Part shown: positions 33,641-45,740 of the stretch, one piece after another
Position numbering within the stretch: the stretch's first letter is position 1
Layout of the letters: every line of letters starts with the position of its first letter
Origin: Dipteris shenzhenensis
Lineage: Eukaryota; Polypodiophyta; Polypodiopsida; Gleicheniales
Direction: 5' to 3' (one strand)
NCBI GenBank assembly: GCA_047967505.1
Contig: CM106541.1
Length of the DNA stretch: 64,000 bases
Position numbers and translations under genes: made by a program
The notes under the pieces: generated by a model
What the model saw: the letters and a program-made list of their open reading frames with translations, nothing else
Databases searched by the model: none
What the model was told of the DNA's origin: nothing

Positions 33641-36600
33641 TGGGCTCCTTTAGTAGGGCATAGATACTTGTTTCTTTGTCCCCTTATTTTAAATTAGCTT
33701 TACATTTAGATGCATATTATAAACATTAGCTTGACTTGTGATATGTTCAAATTTCAGCATTATCTCAATCATGTATAGCATGCATTCATACATGCAATTA
33801 TTGATGTAGTGATCCTAGTTGATCAACCGGTCTTTATCCATTTACCTCTTCTTAATATAGTCCTTCTTCCCTTCATCCTATTTTTGAGTTTCATTCCCAA
33901 CCGTAATGGATGATCTACATACATAATATTTGCTTCTCTTTTTGTTTGCCTGTGAGCTCAATTTGGATCACATGCACTTGAGTCTCTTCTTATGCTTCCG
34001 GCCATGACCAAATCCAAGCCCCGATGCCTCCCATATCTCTAGCACCAAACAGCTCTTGATCCTTGACTTTCTTTAGGTTCTCCTTTTCTTTAGACAAGTG
34101 CTTCCTCTTTGAAGTGGCAAGGACTTCATACTCTTGTTGTTCAAACTGTTTCTTCTATAGCTACACTTCAATTGCATCGTCTTCTATGAGGGCCAAAGGA
34201 TCTGTCCTGTCTCCAAACCGCCATGGTAGGAATATCCACAATCATTGATGCACCCTAGATTTTCAATTTACAAATAGATAAATGGCTAAAATTCTAGCTT
34301 TTATAGGTTACCATCATGTACATGAGTTATATGAGGTGAGACATGCATTAGTTCCATACCAGTTGCCTTTCCAACCTATGCATAAGAGTTTCCCTTAAGC
34401 TTTGATGTGATTAGCAAGAACTCAATGTGTTGCTAGGCAAAAGACACATGTTCATTGAAAGGTAACATAGTAACGAATAAAGAAGGGTTCACAAATTGAA
34501 TTTTCATGTGGTTAGTAAGACAGTTCTAGTGGTAATGCCACTTTGCACACACTCGTCAATAACCCCAATGATGCTTTAATACCTCAGCATGCTCATACAC
34601 ATGATGATTTATGGTTCAAGCAATAACATGTTGATTACAAGCATGAATATGTGCACAATAACTTCTTATTATAGATCAACATGATGGCTTGGCAACACAA
34701 CGTAACACCCTAGCATCCATTATGAATGAAAAAATTTAAGAGCATAGTTTTGAGTGATGAAATGAATAGAGCAAAGCTAGACTTCAATGGCAATACTCAA
34801 CCTGATAAGGATAATAAGCAGTCTTCAAAGGTTGTAAATCAAATACATCCTCATTGAAAGATCTCAAATTTGAAAATTTATGGTAAAAACATTGGGAAAT
34901 GTATGGTCACCAAAATGGTCTCACGTAAGGAAGAAAATCAAGAAGACTAAATTGGCAAAAGCAAGGGATCCCATGCAAAACATAGATTTGGTGAAGAGAA
35001 TCATGATGGTTTTGCTTTTGAACTAGATCATCTTGTTCTTGAGCATAATCTAGATTATGCCATGATGCAAAAATAAAGATCACACAACCTTCAATTCCAA
35101 GATAGCCTAACATCATGATGTCTACTGGGTTTATGTCACATGCAAGGAAGGTCAATCAAAGCAAACACTTTGCAGCTAAGGAAATACACTAATTTATATG
35201 CATGGGAGGAAATGCAAACATGTTCCTTTGTCTTTCATGAGGGCTACAAGTTAGTTTGGTACTTTATGCCTCTTCCTAGCTTGCAAAAAAATTATTGAGA
35301 TGATGCCCTCATACCTAGGACAACATTGTCAAGCTATTGCATTACATATGCTAAAAGACATAAGTACTTAAATTAAAATAGTTTCCCAAATAATGGAATT
35401 GAATATGGACAATAAGAGAAAGAGTATTTTCATAATAGTTTACAAGAACAATATACTTCTCTAGATGATGCTTTGTCACCTCACAATACTAATAGGAGAA
35501 ATACTTATATGGAAGGTGATGGAACAAACCCTACATAGAAGAGACAATGAGGCCTAGTTGGTTAAAAGATTAATTGTGATGAGCCGAGCAATTATCTGCA
35601 ACTTTATGATAGAAATCAAGATAGAAATGTTGATTAGCAAGGTAAGGATTTTTATTTGATAAAATTTGACACCTTTAAGCATACAAACTTTGAGGAAATT
35701 TTTTTGCAAAAAATGTGCAATGTATGGCCTACATAAAGAGAGGGGTGTCTCACCTTTTATACATAAAGGAGGCCATGGGAATCTTACCTTTTGTACTTGG
35801 TAAGCATAAGGAAAGAAAGGGCATCTCAATGGGTGCTAAAAAATAAAGGATGGAATTTTGGGCATAACCCTTGGATAGGCTAAATGATGAAGGAAGAGGA
35901 TAGTAAAAAAAGATTGTCCATCATGATAGTTTGTAATATCGATGCATTGGGAAAGATGATAATTTGGTGGATGGGCATAATATAATGTTACTAAGTTATC
36001 CTCACAAAATCATATCTATACACATAAAAAATAGACTACATACATGCAGCATGATAAAATGTATACACATGGATGTGTCATTGAACAAATTTAAGGTGAT
36101 GAGTCAAGAATATCGGGACTTCATGTGTAGACACACTTGGTAGGAAGCATGCAAACTATTCAATACATACCCAAAGAAATTTTACAATCTTTAGGACCAT
36201 GCATGCTTCTACATGGTGGCCTATGTAATGCCCATGTGGTAGGCTCTCCATCCCCCCATCTTCTTCCCTCCATGCCATGGGTATCACTCCCACATGCTCT
36301 CCTAAATTCGGGGGCTCAGATTGGGGAGTTGACACTTATTGTCTCACACCCTCTCTTAACTAGCCATATGAGTTGTATAGCCCACTCCTTCAAGAATGCG
36401 CTCCATTTTCTTCTAGGAAGAGTGCTAAGCAATACATTGTCTATTCCAACCACTCATAGCTCAAATATCAGTACTTTATATCTTATGATGTGGGCCATGT
36501 TATCTAGAATTGCTCTGCATCATCCATACTCCACCTAAGTCATACTTGGTAACTCGCCCATAATGCGGCCATCTAAGTGGTAGGACCATCTCACAAACCT

Positions 36601-36760
36601 CACAATGAAACTTTTTTGCTAGTATGCTATTGCCATTTCATTGAGGATTATTCCCAAGTTATGTTCACCCTATTTGTTAAGGATTAATCAGATACATTAT
36701 TTTTGAACTTGATGATTTGTCAAGGCAATAAGTTTTAAAGTAGTGGCTAGCATAACTTGC
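33641..36760. other. No recognisable gene
   Basis: This 3.1-kb AT-rich stretch has only short frames without motifs (e.g. 34063-34248, 34907-35155, 35554-35829, 36137-36538). I see no tRNA, LTR pair or transposase motif. It is probably old transposon sequence beyond recognition. Confidence 0.35.
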
Positions 36761-36772
36761 CATTGTGGAAAG

Positions 36773-36775
<3 letters not shown>

Positions 36776-36804
<29 letters not shown>

Positions 36805-37015
36805 ATGTGTGCATGTGTACTTATGCGTGTGCATGTGTGCTGCATGTGCTTATGCTTGTGCTTGTGCGTGTGCACACTGCATGTGTGTGTGCATGTGTTT
36901 GTGAATGTGCGTGTGCCTATGCTTGTGCCTACATGTGCGTGTGCATGTGCATGTGTGTGCACATGCGCATGCACGTGCATGTGCGAGTGTGTGTGCATGC
37001 ATGCATGCATGCATG

Positions 37016-37053
<38 letters not shown>
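36776..37053. repeat. TG / TGCA microsatellite tract
   Basis: Two pure TG runs (36776-36801 and 37018-37050) flank about 210 bases of GTGCATGTGTG-type variants, including a GCAT run near 36997-37017. The Cys/Val-rich and His/Thr-rich frames are artefacts of the repeat. Confidence 0.95.
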
Positions 37054-37054
<1 letters not shown>

Positions 37055-37379
37055 GTAAACAAAAAGACCCCTTAGCAACATGGCACTCGAAGCTTAAAGT
37101 AAATGGAACAAAAAAATTCGTATTTAGTTAACAAAGATTGAGCACAAATTTGGTAAAAGAAAATGTTAGGATCGACCTACCTGCCACCACCATCAAAACA
37201 AAACAAGGTTTTAGAACAATATAGTTTCATATTGTTTCATTTGGGAAGGTTGGTAATGCCTACCATTCCATGGCTTGTTATTGCTTTACCTAAGAACTAG
37301 ACAGCCATCAAGATTCTAAATTGTGTGGGTCTTTTACAAAAAATACTATGAACAAAATACAAGTTGTCTTTGCATTATG

Positions 37380-37640
37380 AAGTCAACACAAGGGGGTTTA
37401 GTCGACATCCAGTGTGTGTGAAACAATAAGTGGGGTACTCTGCACCCATTTGTGAAAACTTAAGCCATCACTTACAACATACCAAGGGATAATCCATCTA
37501 CTTAAGTGAAAGAATCTAAAAGGGGGTAGTCCACACCCTTAAGTGAGAAGTAAAGACCATCTATCATTTTAAAAAATCAATCAATTGCATATTCCACGCC
37601 CTTAAGTGATAAACATAGACCATCAACATAAGTATCTTGA
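37380..37640. repeat. Diverged short tandem repeats around CCCTTAAGTGA
   Basis: Units of about 61 bases with CCAC-CCCTTAAGTGA followed by ATAGACCATC-like sequence occur at about 37532-37563 and 37594-37625. Weaker copies lie upstream. Non-coding. Confidence 0.5.
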
Positions 37641-37739
37641 AAAAGGTGATAGAATAATTGAAATGTCAAAGAGGTATTGAAAATAACTATATAACCAATT
37701 CTAAAAGGAACAATAAGGATTTAGGGAGAAAAAAAACGA

Positions 37740-39070
37740 TGCATCCTCTAGCGATGGCGGGGACAAGACCTCCCCCAACGATGGTGGCAAAGATAGGGTG
37801 GGAGCTCACCCTGCTAAAGTAATCTCCCCCTACTTGAGTGGACTAGAGTTGCCGATTCTAATTCATGAAGACAACAATAAGATAGACCTCATCATGCAAG
37901 ATCTTGAGCGAACCAAAGAGAATGCCAAAGATGGTATGACTTCAGGCTTCACATTCCATGTGGAGGACAACAACATGCAAAACACCGGCGGTGCAGCTTT
38001 CAGCAAAATACTAAGCTCTTTCAAATCTGCCTCCGACAACCTCCCATCGTTCTTAGGAAAAAAATGATAGAAAAGTCCAAAGGAGTCGCCTTTTCAATGC
38101 CAAAACTAACACAACAGGCCAATGGAGCACCATGAAAAAATCCACTGTAGTAGACCCAAGTAGGGGCACCCATGTAGGACGTGCAGAGAGGCTCCTATGC
38201 TAGAGTTGTTTAAGGTGGAGGAAGGAGCCTCTTCAAAGCGCCGCAAGCCCCAAAGCAAACCGCATGGGAACAGCTCTTCCCAAGGGCCAAATGTATCTTC
38301 GGTGACTCTTCCAGCACAGGCTGAAAAGCTCGCTAGCACAGATGGAAGCTCTTTCAAAGGTAAGCTTCCAACAGTGAAGGTTCACAATGGAATGCTAAAT
38401 GAAACTACCAAATGGTTTTGTCCTTGTGTGGTAGTTGGCTACATCCACGGCCCTCGTCCTCGTGCGATGTTCCTACTTTTGGTCGCACAAAGGGTTAAAC
38501 CTCACAAGTATTCGTTTCCTGAGAAATGGCTAAATCGTCTTTATCTTTGAAAAGGCAAAAATGGCGATGGAAGTAGTGCAGAAAGGTATGTGGATGATAA
38601 GGAACCAACCCCTCTCTGTCCAGTTGTGGGAACCTTCATTCAATCCTGACTTACCTCTGCCCACTAAAGCGCCCATTTGGGTAGAGTTCCCAGACCTTCC
38701 CCTGTCGCTCTTTCCATAGTTGGAAGCACTTTGTCTACCCCTTGGCTAGTTTCTAGGATTAGAAATGGAGAGATTCATAAGTCCTAGAGGAAACCCGCTA
38801 GCCTGTGTTCTGATGGACTAAGAAGAGCAAGGAGCCGGAGGCACTGGAAAAGACAAATGTGGAGGAACCAACCCCTTCACCACAGGAAGAGGAACAAAAT
38901 CAGATTAAAGAGAGTCGGGTAGAGATAGAAAGATAAACAGATAGAAGAAGAGAGAACCAGTAGCAGAGAAAGATGGAAGACAGCTCAGGAGAAGAGGATT
39001 TTGTCCCCAATACTTAGGATTTTAAAGCTCAATTAGAGAAAGCCGCGAAACCATCTCTCAGGACGAATAG
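37740..39070 (+). pseudogene. LINE (L1-type) ORF1 relic, DUF4283-like
   Basis: Plus-strand frames at 37798-38067 and 38197-38550 are followed by about 38555-38815, which reads QKGMWMIRNQPLSVQLWEP, then IWVEFPDLPLSLF and LACVLMD across single stops. The order G-W-I, L-V-LW-P-F, WV-FP-LPL is the DUF4283 pattern found in ORF1 of plant L1 elements. Upstream frames are low-complexity N-terminal sequence. A Lys/Glu/Arg-rich tail (38860-39070) precedes ORF2. Several stops make it inactive. Confidence 0.55.
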
Positions 39071-39269
39071 CCGTTCACCATTGTGAAGGGGAAAAGAGCC
39101 ACCCAGCTTGAAAAAAAAATAAACAGCTCCCACCTAGATAACCCTACCAAGAAGAGTTTAGCAGAAAGAGAAAAGAGGAGGTTGTTTAGAGGTTTTTTCG
39201 TTATCCCCTCAAATGAGCCCGATCAACTTCAAGAAGTTGAGGAACAAAAGCTCCACCCAATGATGAGCA

Positions 39270-39720
39270 AAAAAATTTTACTTGTCTTTAAGTTAATGTT
39301 CAAGGGTTAACTTGGTTTTCAAGAGATGGTTGAGAACAAACAAGATTTCCCCTGACTTCTTAGCTCTCCAACAAGTCAAAGTTGGAGGAGCTAAGCTTCT
39401 TTGGCATTTAAAGCAGATCGATGATAATAGAAGCTAGTTCACAAGTGATCATGATGAAGGGAGAGGAGGTGCAGCTATAGGTGTTGCTAAACACTTGGTC
39501 CAAGGAGTAGGAAGATTTCTATAGATCTTCGACAAATTTGGGGTAGGGGTAGAATTTTTTCATCCAAATCTCTCTTGCCAAGTCTTCTCGGTGTCTGCCC
39601 CAAATGCGGCTAGAGACAAAGCGCTTCTGTGGGAAACCATCTGCTTGGCAGACAATGTGCTTCTACTCGGAGACTATAATATGGTTGAGAGTAGAATGGA
39701 CAGGTAGGAAGGAATAGGCA
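39270..39720 (+). pseudogene. LINE ORF2 endonuclease fragment
   Basis: After LNVQGLTW (about 39290-39315), a frame reads AAIGVAKHLVQGVGRFL, FGVGVEFFHPN and LLWETICLADNVLLLGDYNMVE (about 39470-39690). These are the blocks of the exonuclease-endonuclease-phosphatase domain of L1 ORF2; the last ends in the conserved GD-N. Sequence loses similarity after about 39720, before any RT, so the copy is truncated or interrupted. Confidence 0.55.
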
Positions 39721-39829
39721 TAAATACGTGGTGTTATATGGATACATTTGACCAAGGTAAAAGGCATAAATATGTGTGTGTGCTTGTATGTGTAGCAATA
39801 GTATAATAAAATATGGTGTGCATAGGGCC

Positions 39830-40150
39830 CAGGGTTGAGGTGGCAGGGCATGACCATGTGCCACCCTTTCACATGTACATAATCCATGGTAGTAATATTA
39901 TAAAATGTTAAGGTGGCATGGTTCCTCCATGTGCCACCCCTCCACCTAGGCAGTCCCATGCCTGCATTTAGTGAGACATGGCCCAAGGACCATGGGAGAA
40001 GTAATATAAAATAGGTGGAGATGGATATTATATTTGATTATTCCCTCCAGGATAGGCCCATGTGGGGGGGTGTAGATAGTCCAAGAATGCAAGTTAAATA
40101 ATGGGGAAAGTAGGATGAGGTGGCAAGACTCCTTGTGCCAACCCTCCACT
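39830..40150. repeat. Dispersed short repeats with GTGCCACCCTCCAC
   Basis: Three stretches share GGTGGCA-G-----CATGTGCCA-CC: about 39836-39868, 39912-39946 and 40118-40150. They look like internal repeats of an LTR or MITE-rich segment. Confidence 0.45.
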
Positions 40151-40367
40151 TGTCCTCCTAGATGTTTGAACGTATTATAAAATTGGGGAGATACCAAGGG
40201 AGTATCTTAGACTTGGGATATGGGGTTTGATTTATGTGAAAAAAATGAGGCAAAGGGTTGTCGCACACAATTGAGAGTACGTACCCACCTAGCCCACATG
40301 GGAGATTCCTCCACACACACCATGCATGTGGGAGCATGCATTTATTAGGAGAGACCCCCTCTCTTGG

Positions 40368-40468
40368 CTATAAAAGGAGGGGGCTATTCCTTGATGGGAC
40401 ATGCTCATTCTTGTAAAGCCACCTAGCTAGTACTTTGATTTTGCCCCCCATCATTCCTTTTAAATAAA
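40368..40468 (+). promoter_or_regulatory. TATA box and nearby AATAAA (LTR-like core)
   Basis: GGCTATAAAAGGAGG (40366-40380) is a strong TATA box, and AATAAA follows at 40463-40468. A TATA about 95 bases before a polyadenylation-like signal is the R-region layout of an LTR. No partner LTR was found, and no coding sequence with known motifs follows before 41840. Confidence 0.4.
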
Positions 40469-41164
40469 GCATGACTCTCTTCCCTTGATGTCTCCATCTC
40501 TACATTCCACCTCCCATCATGTACATGCTCCTCTTCCCCCTCTCCCTTCCCCCTTGTGCCATAGTCCCCCTCTTCATTCCCACCCCTCTTAATCCCTTTT
40601 CCCCACCCATGTTAACGCTTCTTCCCTCACGTTCCCTTTTCCTCTATGGCCCTCCAGCGTCGCCTTGCCTAGTGTCAAGCCTCATGCCTTGATTTCGTTT
40701 CTAGTTAATAGAATTGGTGTGGTTACAGGGATACGAAGTCTCCATGGCTAGTGGCATACAATCCGTCTGTCGACAGCTGTTACTCCTATGACTATGTGTG
40801 GTTCTGTGGCATCTTCTGTGCACGGTTCTCTATTTCTGCGCTTCCAATCTGTGATATCTGCTGATCGCGGTTCTCCATCCCTACGGTTACAGAACTTCTC
40901 TATTTTTGCACCTCCAATCTGTGTGTCTTCTGCTCACAGTTCATGTCTTCTGGGTTCCCGCACATCTTTTGGTGGCAGACACATTCGCGTGTCGTTTGGG
41001 TTCCCGTGCATCTTCTAGTCGTGGGTGCATCTTCTAGATTCCTGTGCATGCCATGCATCTTGGCGGTCTCTGTATGTTTTCAAAAAAAATCTGTAACAGA
41101 CCTCGCGTCCATCTATGATCTTCTTCTTCTCCTCCTTCTCTTTCTCTTCTCCTCTTCTCTCCTC

Positions 41165-41240
41165 TCCTTTTATTAAGGAGTGGGAATTGAACCCAAGACC
41201 TCCCCATTCACAAAAGGAAAACTTACCAATGGGCCAACAA
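41165..41240 (-). repeat. tRNA-derived SINE head
   Basis: On the minus strand TGGCCCATTGG (plus 41226-41236) fits a pol III A box and GGTTCAATTCC (plus 41183-41193) fits a B box, about 32 bases apart as in tRNAs. The folding arms of a tRNA are not present, so this is a SINE head or tRNA pseudogene and not a working tRNA. Downstream on the minus strand comes an AG-rich tract. Confidence 0.5.
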
Positions 41241-41369
41241 ATAGGAAGTGATCAAAATGTAATGATATTGCTTATATGTTGAAATCTCATGAACTGTAAC
41301 TCTCTAACCATGGGGAGTTTCCTCTTGCTGTAAAAAGCAAAAGTACTTCACTTCATGTGCTCTATTCAT

Positions 41370-42060
41370 ATCTCATACTAGATTGCAGATTCTGAACTTT
41401 TTCAAGTACGCACGCCACACGAGGAGGGTGGATATTTATGTCACTTCTTGATGGGTTCAAGGATTTGGTGCTTGGCCCTCCGCTCATTACGGCTACCAAT
41501 TGGCAAGATCTCTTTCTTGATCTTCATGTCGATCTTCAACAACTAATTGTACAATGCATTGCTTGAGGAGACGACGGGTGGGATGATACACCATGGATGG
41601 TTCAAGGTAAAGAACTAGTGATACAGTGGGAGGGCTTTGATTCCAATTCTACTCATTGTGTGGTGATCGAGCTACTTGTTGCATCGGAGGTAATTAAAAG
41701 GGTGACATTCTTCCAAGGGTGGGATGATCCATAAGCTTGGGGTGAGATTTGGCGCATCTGCTTGTTAATTCCTGTGGATAAGCTCGTCTTGATGATTTCT
41801 TCTCGACCTCACTACAAAGGTTTCTAGGGCTTGGCTATGGTTGGTGATGTTTAGACCAAGGAATCCCTTTGTACCTAACCAACCCTTTGTGCCACATTTT
41901 GAGCTTCATGCTGTAAATCTTTTTGGTCGAAAGATAAACTATCAACAAAGGATAGTAAGTTTGTTTGGTGCTGAACATCTTGCTCAAGTATTGAATTCTC
42001 CCCGCCCTCTCCTTATACCTATCTTGGACTACCGAGAAACCTAGGATGTCCGAATTTTAG
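41370..42060 (+). other. Unidentified broken coding-like region
   Basis: Frames here include WDDTPWMVQGKELVIQWEGF and, at 41841-42044, PHFELHAVNLFGRKINYQQ. Amino-acid composition looks protein-like across several stops, so this is probably the decayed end of a gene or element. I do not recognise the family. It directly precedes the RNase H fragment. Confidence 0.3.
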
Positions 42061-42084
42061 TTTTAGTGTAATGACATCTTGGAT

Positions 42085-42500
42085 CCTTCAATTTGACAGA
42101 GCATACAAACCTTAGACCAAGGCTACTGGTGTGGGTGTGAAGCTTACTTCATCGGAAGGTGAGGTGTATTGTTATAGTAAGTTTACACCTACAAGTACTT
42201 GCAACCAAGCTGAGTACTTGGCACTCATTTTTGGGCTACAAAAGGTGCAAGAATATCACATCAAGCAACTTGAGGTGCGAGGAGATTCTCAACTCGTGTG
42301 TGAACAAGTTAGTGGAAGGTGGAAGGTGTGGAGCGAAGGCTTGGTTCCATGACATCAACAAGCATTGGAACTTTGCAAACAATTTAAAGAGGTAAAAATT
42401 CAGCATATCCCTCAAGCTCAAAATTTAGTTGCTGATTTCTTGGCATGTGAAGCTTGTACTTCAATCACGCATGAAACGAGTGGAAGCACCGCCCCAACAA
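42085..42500 (+). pseudogene. RNase H fragment of a Ty3/gypsy (Tat-like) element
   Basis: From about 42088 the frame reads WILQFDRAYKP, then (42131-42352) GVKLTSSEGEVY, NQAEYLALIFGLQ and LEVRGDSQLVCEQVSGRW. It continues in another frame with IQHIPQAQNLVADFLA. Positions of the catalytic D, E and D and the final N--AD agree with the second, archaeal-type RNase H found in Tat/Ogre-lineage gypsy elements. Stops and one frameshift break it. Confidence 0.6.
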
Positions 42501-43054
42501 AGGCGCAAGCCACGAATGAGGGTGATCATTTGTAAAGAATGCAAAGGTTGTGGTCATCATGAAACTAAGTGTTGTGCATATTTGATACGAGTTCACCCCG
42601 ACTTTGGAACATCATCAGAAAGGTCCTTAAGGACATTGCTCAAAAGAAGGATGCCAAATTGCACACCCCTTGAAGAAATAGCATGGCGACTACAAGAACT
42701 GGAAGAAGTCGAAGGTGATGTGCAAGCTCTCCAACTATTGACATTTGTCATGGCATTCTTGTTTGCCTTGATGAACAACCTCATGCAACGCTGTGTCTCT
42801 AACCCTCGCCTGTAAAGATCGATGCAAAATCATGCCTCGACCAATAAGGGTTGGTCCTTTTAAGATTGTCTATGAGCTATTCTATGCTGAAGATTCTTCC
42901 CATATAGCGTTTCACAATACACCAATCACACCCTACCCTACCTATGTGTGCTTTGTGGATGTATATTCACCTGATTTTTAGTTCAAGCTACCTCTTTCCA
43001 TCGTTTGCCAATAGATAAGCCTCATTTCGCCTCTCTCTTTTTCGTTTTCCAAGC

Positions 43055-44860
43055 ATGGATAACATTCCTATGTTCTGTGGTCGGGTTGAAGAAAATCCAA
43101 ATGAGTATCTTGTGGCCTTCAAGTGCCGTTGTGTTTCACTCAACTTTCTTACTGAAGATAGATGGTTGTTGGTTCTTCCCACATTTCTAGAGGGTTTGGC
43201 TCAAGTGTGGTATGAGAAGCAAGCCGAAGACATTCGCCAAAGTTGGCCGAGGTTGACAGCAGCTATGATCGAGTATTTTGACAAAGAAGAGGAGTCGGAG
43301 AATGTGTACCTGTAGGTGGCAAACCTGAAGCAGTCAAAAGGTGAGATAGTGCGTCGATATGTGGATTGAGCGGCCGTGCTCCTAGATCGTTTAATTGCCA
43401 CACAGGAGGACAACGTCGGATTTTGAGTTGGAATGACTCAACATGTGTTGGGCTACCTTGTAGTAGGATCAAGTGACGAATTCCTCCTCAAGCTTAAATG
43501 GGAGAATCCAGAGACCATGGTGCGAGCACAAGAGATTGCTCAAAAGTTTGATAAAATTCAATCTGACCCCGCTTCAAAGAAGACGGTTGTCCCTCCACAA
43601 CCCCCTCAATTCTTGCAACAACCACCTAGGGGGTCCAACTCAGCGGCATACCCCCACCCCCCATCAGGGATGAATCCACTGCCTCCACCTGAAATGTATG
43701 GTCCTCCCTTAGATGCTTACCCTCAATAAGGTGTATATCCTCACTCTCCACCTGGAAGATTTCCCTAGCCTCACCCACGAGCCCCCCTCCTTCCTACTCC
43801 CTCAGCCCCTCCTGTTAAAGAACCCGGAGTCAATGACCTAGCCAAGGCCCTGAACGAGATCTTCGGTTGAGATGGTGGCCATCAAAAATCAAGCCAATCA
43901 CCCTCCAAGAGAACGTGCCAATGTTGTGTGCTACGAGTGCCACCAGAAGGGTCATTATCACACCGAATGTCCCAATATTCCAAGGGTGAATCTTCTAAGT
44001 GGATCAGGAATTGAGGATTCTGATGTAGAGGTCCTTGACCTTAGGAAGAGAAGTCATACCACCTCAGACTCCTCTATAAACCGTGGACCCCGGGCCGCTG
44101 CCCCAAGAAGAAGGTGTCCTTCTCATAGCCCTCAGATGCTGAGATGGTAGACCCACCAACAGAGAAGACTAAAAGATCTCGCAAGAGTAAGTGGTCGCCC
44201 TCGGATTTTCCTATCGGCTCAGAGGAAGACGACTATTCGGTCGTTCAAGACCTTGCTCATCGATCTTTGAGCATCACGCTTCCTCAACTAATAGCACTAA
44301 GCCCTAATGTGAGACGTGAGCTATAGCAAGGGCTCTCAACAAGGAGGAGCAAGAAAAAGGGAAAGGTACGAGAGATTTCTTCGATCTCTGAAGAAGTTGA
44401 TCGGCACCCGCATACAGTAGATGTCATCATAGATAATTGCTATATCAAAAGTGTGTGTGTTGATGGGGGAGCTGCATGTAATATCATGGTGCCCCATATC
44501 ATGAAGAAGTTGAATTTGAAATGCACAAGGCGTTCCTCCACTCGAATCAAGGTAGCGGATGGTCGACGGCTCGCCACTCTGGGAGTCATTGAGGATTTGC
44601 CCATCACTGTCAATGGGTTGAACACCACCGTCAATTTCTATGTTGTGGACATTGAAGATACAGGCAGGAGTTACCCAGCCATACTCGGGAGACCGTGGTT
44701 GAGAAAGAGTGATGCAGTCAACTATTGGAAGATAGGCCACATGTCTTTTGGTGCTTCAAAGGAGAAGATCCCAGTGCAACCAGGTGCCACTGAACCAGAA
44801 GAAGAAGAGGAGCAAGACAATGATACTCTCTCATCCTCGGTGTCTGAATCAATGGAAGAC
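43055..44860 (+). pseudogene. Ty3/gypsy gag-protease relic
   Basis: The frame starting at 43055 (FCGRVEENPNEYLVAFKCRC, then LPTFLEGLAQVWYEKQA) is a retrotransposon gag. It continues after stops at 43433-43729 with a Pro-rich tail. An intact CCHC knuckle, CYECHQKGHYHTEC, is at 43928-43970. The aspartic protease region begins VDGGAACNIM near 44457 and ends AILGRPWLRKSDAVNYW near 44670-44720. Only a few stops occur, so this relic is younger than those at 9 or 17 kb. RT does not follow; the sequence changes to copia integrase at about 44860. Confidence 0.7.
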
Positions 44861-45115
44861 TGTTTTGTGCATGTCCCTAATGCTACCAGGACCAAATGTG
44901 AACCGAAGAGCCGGAAGTGTATTTTCTTGGGCTACAGTGAAGAGGCAAAGGGTTACGGTCTCTATAACCCTGTTACCAAGAAGGTAATTATAAGTCGGGA
45001 TGTGGTCTTCTCAGAACAGCTACATCAATATCCAAAAACTTTGAAATGTGCAGTTGAAGGTTTCTTACCAGAAAAGGCTTGCAGTGGAGTCATCCCATTC
45101 ACAGCCTTCGTGTAG
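44453..45115 (+). pseudogene. Chimeric frame: gypsy protease fused to copia integrase tail
   Basis: A 220-codon open frame. Residues 1-100 are gypsy protease, 101-137 an acidic linker, and about 138-185 the C-terminal part of a copia integrase (FVHVPNATRTK, EPKSRKCIFLGYSEEAKGY, DVVFSE). The last ~35 residues come from reading the minus-strand copia B antisense. The fusion is in frame, but as a product of rearrangement it need not be expressed. Confidence 0.65.
44860..45020 (+). other. Inverted integrase piece of copia B
   Basis: Protein order in copia integrase is ...HFKVFG, CFVHVPNATR..., RDVVF-E. The first part ends at about 45030 on the minus strand, while the next part lies here on the plus strand, immediately adjacent. 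The piece is therefore flipped relative to the sequence it should follow, as expected at a complex rearrangement junction. Confidence 0.6.
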
Positions 45116-45740
45116 CTATGATTCAGGATGTAAACTGCAGTGTTACACGCTTCAGCCCAGAAAGTCTTTGGCAAACCTTTCCCTTTCATCATACTCTGGC
45201 CCATTTCGCAAATGACGCGCATCTTGCATTCTGCTGGCTCCATTTTGTTGTGATGTATGTGGCAGGGGTTTCTACCTCTTGATTCTGTGACTTTTGCAGT
45301 AACTTTCGAATTCACTTGATGTGAACTCTCCACCTCTATCTCAACTTCTTCACCTTCCTCTCCGTTTCTTTCTCGACCATTACATGCCATTCCTTGAACC
45401 TACTAAAAGCCTCGTCTTTAGTCTTTAGGAAGTATATCCATATCCTTCTACTGCAGTCGTCAATCAGCGTCATGAAGTAGTAGGAACCACCCAAAGCTTC
45501 CGTCTCCATCTTTCCGTAGAGGTCCGTGTGAATGAGCTCTAGAGGAGCCTTTGCCCTATTGGCCTCTTTAGGAAAGGGATGCCGATGCTGCTTGACCATC
45601 ATGCAAGGTTCACATACATCAGGCAGATCTGAAATTTCTGGTAGGTCTGCAATCATTCCACTTTTATGCATCTCCTTCAAAGAACTAAGGTTTAGATGAC
45701 CGAACCTCTCATGCCACAGCTTAGTGTTCTTCACATCCAC
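45025..45740 (-). pseudogene. copia B integrase (N-terminal and core, broken)
   Basis: The frame at 45336-45740 has the zinc-binding HHCC region (LWHERFGHLNL, CEPCMMVKQHRHPFP), then LIHTDLYG with the first catalytic Asp and DDCSRRIWIYFLKTK. The next frame (45025-45390) holds FWAEACNTAVYILNHS and PLQAFSGKKPS. The segment that should carry the second Asp and the Glu is degraded (HIHHNKMEPAE in place of the usual PYTPQQNGVAE). It stops at the inversion breakpoint. Confidence 0.7.

Noticed and set aside
36757-37131. Cysteine-rich frame resembling a metallothionein
   Set aside because: The Cys/Val pattern is the translation of TG/TGCA repeats, and all three frames give similar low-complexity peptides.
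41165-41240. Functional tRNA gene
   Set aside because: A and B boxes are present but acceptor, D and anticodon arms do not pair.
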